Of a stretch of DNA of 64,000 bases, positions 60,701 to 64,000 are shown piece after piece. The DNA is from Ruminococcus sp. (GTDB lineage: Bacteria; Bacillota; Clostridia; Oscillospirales; Ruminococcaceae), in contig JAFVCV010000047.1 in NCBI GenBank assembly GCA_017478965.1, forward strand, positions 1 to 64,000. The letters are read 5' to 3'. Under the pieces are notes generated by a model, which was given only the letters and a program-made list of their open reading frames with translations, searched no databases and had not been told where the DNA came from. Every line of letters begins with the position of its first letter. Position 1 is the first letter of the stretch. Position numbers and translations under genes: made by a program.

Positions 60701-63575
60701 GGTCTTCCAGGGCCTTCAGCGCACCCATAGCCGCCGGCTTTGACACTTCCCAGCCGCCGTCCTCCAGTACATGGCCTATTATAAAGCCGCTGCCGCCTGC
60801 TGCCTTGCCCAGCACGTCGGAAAGGTCCGAAAGCTCCTTAAAGCTCAGCTCTCCGCCGCCCACAAGCTGAGAAAGCTCTCCCTGAGCCTGCTCAAGCTGT
60901 GAAAGGCTGCCGTCCAGCTTTTCCAGGTCATTCTTCATCCTGTCCCTGGTGTCTGGGCCGCACTCAGTCAGCCGGCAGATATTCAGTGACGCAGAAGAAA
61001 TGTCCCCGAACTGCCCGCCCAGATTGACAAGGCTCTCCAGAGTCTCCCTCCAGGTACGCAAGGAGTTTTCGTCCATTCCCCTTACCTGGGCGCCGGTGAA
61101 GTCAAGCATACCCTCGAAAGCTCTGTTCTTCTCGTACTCCACAGCGGCCTCATAGGCGGAAAAACCGCTGCTGCGCTTTTTATGCAGCTCCTCCATAGTG
61201 GAGTTGAGTTCTTTTCTCAGCTCATGGAGCCTGTCGGCCTCGGCCCGGTAGTCTTCCGGTGCTTTGAGCCTTCCCACATTCAGCGTATCGTCCAGCTGGT
61301 TGAGCACCGCCCTTTTCTGGGCCTTGTTTGAATGCAGCTCCAGGCAGAAGGGTCCAAGGCCTATCTTATCGAGCCTTTTTTCCACCACGGAAAGGGCCGC
61401 CATCTTCTCCGCCACGAAAAGCACGCTCTTGCCGTGATAGAGGGCGTTGGCTATCATATTGGTTATCGTCTGGCTCTTGCCGGTGCCGGGAGGTCCGTGA
61501 AGGACAAAGCTCTTCCCCTCCCCGGAGGCCACCACGGCCGCAAGCTGCGAAGAATCAGCCTGCACAGGCACTGCGATCTCTGCCGGGTGGATCTTTTCGT
61601 CCAGGTCCAGTGGAGACATCGGCGCTGTCTCCTCCTCCCAGTCGAATTTCCCCGATATAAGGCCGGCCACGACCTTGTTTTTCTCCAGCTCCTCAGAGCG
61701 GTTACGTATATCGTTCCACATTATGAAACGGTTAAAGCTGAACTGCCCTACGAACACGTAGTCCTCCACGTCCCAGCGGGACTTGGCCATGACGCCCTTT
61801 CTGATGATATTGAATATCAGCGCCAGGTCAACGCCGCTTTCGTCCAGCGGCACAGGGTCAAGGCCTTTTATGTCGATGCCGAAAAACTGTCTCAGCATCT
61901 CCAGCAGGGTGACGTTCACCTGAGTGTCCTCATCTCTTATCTTTATGGAATAGGACTTGTCCTGCACCTTTCTTATTATGTCCACCGGCACCAGTATCAG
62001 CGGAGCATAGCGTGGCTTTTCGCTCTTGTCAGTCTCGAACCATTTCAGAAAACCCAGGGCCATGTATATAGTATTTGCGCCGTTCTCCTCCATGCTGACC
62101 TTTGCCAGGCGGTAAAGCTTTGTCATGGTCTTTTCCAGGTCGCTTTCCTTCATAAAGGTCCTGAGACGGCGGTTTTTGAACTCGCTGTCTGCTATATCGT
62201 TTATAAGCTCACGGCAGTTCTCAGTCTCGTATATCTTGCTGTCACCGGCCGAAAGTGTCATATCCGAGGGCATTGGCATGACTTTGAAGACCTCGTCTCT
62301 GGCCATCTCGTCCTCCAGGGAGCCTAATGCGTCGTCGCTGCTGCCAAGCATGAGCTGCACGTTATTGACAGTAGGCCTGAAATTCAGCAGGCTGTTCCTT
62401 AGACTGAGATCAAGGAGCTTCCTTTCCCACATGACCTGCTTTGTGACCTCACGCTGTTCAGCCCCCGCATTATAATCTGTGATGATAAGTTCCTCCGGAG
62501 CGGCGGTCAGGTCACGCTTTTTGCGCTCGCCGTAGTCTGCCCTGACATAAGCGCCGTTTTGCAGCACTCTTGCAGGCATCGGCCTGATCCCTCCTGACCT
62601 GGCCCTTGCCACATCAAGAGCCAGTATGAACTGCGAGGGGTCCTTCATAAGGTCTGCGGCGTGTCTGGCTGCGGTGTCAAAATCCACTGAGCGGCCGGCG
62701 CACAGGTCAGTACAGTCCACCAGGCCTATGGCGTTTATGCCCTGGGCCATCCTCTTTGTCACTGCGGACATATCGTATTCTATGCTGTCTGCAAAGGTTT
62801 CCTCCTCCAGCCAGCAGCCCGCAAGGACACGGTCCTGAAGTACTGCGATCAGCGGGTTCAGTCCCACATTTTCCAGGCAGGCGCAGTAAAGTGCGGCGAT
62901 GTCAAGGGCGCCGCCGGATCTGTTCTCCAAAACACTGTCGTGAGTCCTTATCCTCTGGCACTGCTCAAAACTGCCGGAGACGGGGAGAGCAGCGATATTC
63001 TCAGCCTGCAAAGCCCCGTATACCGCACCCATCTGCTGTCTGACGATATTGGGGTTCCTGAGAGCATAGGCAGTGAATGAGGGGTCCTTGGTCCACTTCT
63101 GCAAAAACTCTCCCGCCCTGGCAGTAAGGTTTTGAACTGCCGGGTGGTTTGGCATTATGAAAGCCGCCGCCGTTTCCGGCATAAGCTCAGTGCCTGTCCA
63201 CTGGTCGTAGGCTAAAAGCTCCACTGTCCTCAGTTCCCTGGCGATGACCTCCTCGCTGCCGTCGGCCCGGGTCCTGACAGCCTCCAGGCGCACATAGCCC
63301 GCCAGCTTTTCCGTCAGGCCGAACAGGAACTCCACATCAAGACTAATATCCACCGGAGATATCTCCACAGGCACCCCGGGGGCAAGGTCAAAGGCCCCGC
63401 TCTCGAAGTCCCGGGCAAATTCCGGCTCGAAGGCTGCCCTCAGCCTTACGCCGCTGAGAACGGCATCGGTGGTGTTGGTAAGCACCACGCTGCGAAACAC
63501 CGGCACATAGTTCTGCTGCATGGCAAAGTTTATCTGCGTAGACATATTGCCGCCGAAAGTAACAAGATTTTCCAT
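57768..63575 (-). CDS. DUF4011-helicase-nuclease-DUF3320 giant protein
   Basis: A 1935-residue protein. Residues 1-360 are a beta-rich N-terminal region. DUF4011 starts near 382 (WERKLLDLSLRNSLLNF). An SF1 helicase core of the DNA2/NAM7 type follows, with Walker A HGPPGTGKSQTI (about 700), a long coiled insert, VIFDEASQLP (about 1325), GDPKQMPP, and QGDERDVIFFSIGYG with VAISRARCKMVV. A restriction-endonuclease-like domain lies near 1615-1720 (YKVDVAVADPEKP) and DUF3320 at the C-terminus. Similar DUF4011-helicase-nuclease proteins are reported as anti-phage. In the nuclease domain the expected ECD reads SCC, so cutting is doubtful. It is transcribed alone. Confidence 0.92.
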   Translation of the reverse strand: MENLVTFGGNMSTQINFAMQQNYVPVFRSVVLTNTTDAVLSGVRLRAAFEPEFARDFESGAFDLAPGVPVEISPVDISLDVEFLFGLTEKLAGYVRLEAVRTRADGSEEVIARELRTVELLAYDQWTGTELMPETAAAFIMPNHPAVQNLTARAGEFLQKWTKDPSFTAYALRNPNIVRQQMGAVYGALQAENIAALPVSGSFEQCQRIRTHDSVLENRSGGALDIAALYCACLENVGLNPLIAVLQDRVLAGCWLEEETFADSIEYDMSAVTKRMAQGINAIGLVDCTDLCAGRSVDFDTAARHAADLMKDPSQFILALDVARARSGGIRPMPARVLQNGAYVRADYGERKKRDLTAAPEELIITDYNAGAEQREVTKQVMWERKLLDLSLRNSLLNFRPTVNNVQLMLGSSDDALGSLEDEMARDEVFKVMPMPSDMTLSAGDSKIYETENCRELINDIADSEFKNRRLRTFMKESDLEKTMTKLYRLAKVSMEENGANTIYMALGFLKWFETDKSEKPRYAPLILVPVDIIRKVQDKSYSIKIRDEDTQVNVTLLEMLRQFFGIDIKGLDPVPLDESGVDLALIFNIIRKGVMAKSRWDVEDYVFVGQFSFNRFIMWNDIRNRSEELEKNKVVAGLISGKFDWEEETAPMSPLDLDEKIHPAEIAVPVQADSSQLAAVVASGEGKSFVLHGPPGTGKSQTITNMIANALYHGKSVLFVAEKMAALSVVEKRLDKIGLGPFCLELHSNKAQKRAVLNQLDDTLNVGRLKAPEDYRAEADRLHELRKELNSTMEELHKKRSSGFSAYEAAVEYEKNRAFEGMLDFTGAQVRGMDENSLRTWRETLESLVNLGGQFGDISSASLNICRLTECGPDTRDRMKNDLEKLDGSLSQLEQAQGELSQLVGGGELSFKELSDLSDVLGKAAGGSGFIIGHVLEDGGWEVSKPAAMGALKALEDLQKCRQELSEVFEDSVFGYDAQKAQTEWKTVQGKWFLPKSIGSKRLVKELNVYAKAPGAVTKENISDYHTKLIDAARLRTETENGQAAAAGVFGPMWTGESSDVGLLRTSLEKSESIRKLISGSSLEESRRKALRERLGREGSGEGLKALAEKAALSGEALRTADGLGSAYKTDTERLTAGTVEDIRRRTAAIEEELPRLRDWTVIASVFEKLDSAGLDNVTKALTEGTVGCGELLGAFDCGIAKAVLSEAISGSKALSGFSGMLYDDAVRKLKESQERFRELTKRELAAKLSANVPAAGESAKSSELGILQRAIKSGVRMMPIRKLFEDIPNLLRRMCPVMLMSPISVAQYIDPSQPKFDLVIFDEASQLPTCEAVGAIARGENVIVVGDPKQMPPTSFFTANTTDDENYEKEDLESVLDDCLALSMPQQHLLWHYRSKHESLIAYSNSKYYENKLYTFPSPDDQISEVSWVHVEGYYDKGSTKTNKAEAKAIVEEIARRLRDKELRKQSIGVVTFSLPQQNLVDDMLSDKFREEPELESIANEMYEPILIKNLENVQGDERDVIFFSIGYGPDKEGKVSMNFGPLNRDGGWRRLNVAISRARCKMVVYSVITPDQIDLSRTRSEGVEGLKGFLDFAAKGRSALPVRPGTVKAGSGFEKIVAAELTSRGYKADTSVGCSDYKVDVAVADPEKPETYILGISCCAEESFRNSTAYDRTVSQAGVLAGLGWNTSVVYILDWLDNKEKCIEKLEADIRAAIGKKSAPAEVRGTQEKPGDFLSTMERLEESSIEDMCAEYVPFKIAAAGSAQDFTQTNKGKIIKCINDCLAAEAPVSRKSLEKKIFACFGITRSGPVMKKTFESALADADCKSVTVGTYEFLWPKSADPESYSLCRTKCAPADKRTMDEIAPEEIAVGVEMIMSRQISLTRDDLIRETARLFGHTRVSETVETAVSLGIRCLRQRNKIEFTGDGRVNYLA

Positions 63576-63660
63576 AGCCTAAAGCTCCTGTCTGTCATAG
63601 ATTTTCCGCCGTCCGCCGCAATCCGTATCCGCAGCGCCCCGGCAATTCATACCAGTTTTG

Positions 63661-63690
63661 ATTATACCATATATCCAGGGCCATTGTCAA
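63661..63690 (-). promoter_or_regulatory. Promoter of the DUF4011 helicase gene
   Basis: On the minus strand TTGACA (63685-63690), 18 bases, TATAAT (63661-63666). The leader is about 80 bases. Confidence 0.78.
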
Positions 63691-63717
63691 TATTCTCCGT
63701 CGCAGTCCGGGCAAAGG

Positions 63718-63749
63718 AAAAGCCCCGGCACAGCTCTGCCGGGGCTTTT
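63718..63749. terminator. Terminator after the partial gene at the window end
   Basis: A 13-bp perfect stem (63718-63730, 63737-63749) including AAAA/TTTT ends works on either strand and closes the minus-strand gene whose stop is at 63800. Confidence 0.88.
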
Positions 63750-63799
63750 GAATTCAGCGGGATATGCACGCAGATACGATCTGCGTCAACCGTCGTTCT

Positions 63800-64000
63800 T
63801 TACTTTGAGGTATAAGCAGCCACTGCCTCGTTGATGGTCTTGAGCTCCTGGTCTACAGTGGCAGAATAAGTCTCTCTCAGAGAAGTCCAGGTGTACTGAG
63901 CACCGGCGTCATCGGTCTTATTGGTGAACTCGTAGAGCTTTCTGGTTATGCAGTTGCCGTCCATGCTGGCGTTGTCGTCAGACATCTCGGAAGATATGCC
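63800..64000 (-). CDS. C-terminal end of an unknown protein, truncated by window edge
   Basis: The minus-strand frame stays open past the first in-frame ATG (63985) to the last base of the window (GISSEMSDDN...), so only the C-terminal 66 residues are present. They form a helical, hydrophilic tail (RETYSATVDQELKTINEAVAAYTSK), of a style seen at the end of solute-binding lipoproteins, which is only a guess. A strong terminator follows the stop codon. Confidence 0.65.
   Translation of the reverse strand, partial: GISSEMSDDNASMDGNCITRKLYEFTNKTDDAGAQYTWTSLRETYSATVDQELKTINEAVAAYTSK

Noticed and set aside
1-64000. tRNA, rRNA or insertion sequences
   Set aside because: No cloverleaf-like, ribosomal RNA or transposase sequence was recognised on either strand by eye; a dedicated tRNA scan could not be run.

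Overview
The window looks like a chromosomal segment of an anaerobic, low-to-mid GC Firmicute of the Ruminococcus type (Clostridia, Oscillospiraceae). This is inferred from a class 3 fructose-bisphosphatase, an Asp23/FakA pair with DegV proteins, a sensory-type [FeFe]-hydrogenase, Gram-positive lipoproteins, LPXTG pili with sortase C, strong purine-rich ribosome binding sites and many TTGACA-17-TATAAT promoters. No rRNA, tRNA, insertion sequence, CRISPR array or prophage structural gene was seen.

Layout. 0-1 kb: end of a membrane protein. 1.2-5.8 kb (minus): two-component operon of OmpR-type regulator, membrane histidine kinase, soluble hybrid kinase and a lipoprotein. 6-9.2 kb: hemolysin III/PAQR protein, YitT protein and a BspA-like leucine-rich-repeat protein. 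9.3-12.2 kb (minus): sensory [FeFe]-hydrogenase and a DivIVA-like coiled-coil protein. 12.6-14.3 kb: two orphan proteins and a candidate small RNA. 14.5-21.3 kb (minus): one six-gene operon encoding a zinc-ribbon/LRR protein, a divergent protein kinase with zinc ribbon, a TerY-like vWA protein, a PP2C phosphatase, a diguanylate cyclase and a protein with a cytidine-deaminase-like domain and a PQQGYP-repeat tail. This is the most system-like part of the window. It resembles the TerY-phosphorylation triad but carries unusual partners.

21.8-24.2 kb: sugar-binding lipoprotein with a degenerate GGDEF membrane protein. 24.4-27.1 kb: fbp and a DUF4867 protein. 27.1-33 kb (minus): operon of a SNF2-type helicase, a MoxR ATPase and a vWA/HExxH protein. 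33.1-35.3 kb (minus): macro-domain/HTH fusion and DegV. 35.5-41.7 kb (plus): L-lactate dehydrogenase, Asp23, FakA, TrmL with an N-terminal membrane segment, DegV and two membrane proteins. 41.7-45.1 kb (minus): pyridoxamine kinase, a PNPOx-fold protein, an OhrR/TSCPD/glutathione peroxidase operon with visible OhrR-type operators, and an XRE regulator.

45.3-57.4 kb (minus): a complete pilus operon reading small coiled-coil protein, signal peptidase I, 2796-residue CnaB adhesin, LPETG pilin and sortase C, with hairpins and short repeats between its genes. 57.8-63.6 kb (minus): a 1935-residue DUF4011-helicase-nuclease-DUF3320 protein of a type linked to phage defence. The end of another gene closes the window.

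Most operons have recognisable promoters and intrinsic terminators, so transcription units can be drawn with fair confidence. Functional names rest on motif recognition by eye. No database search was possible.
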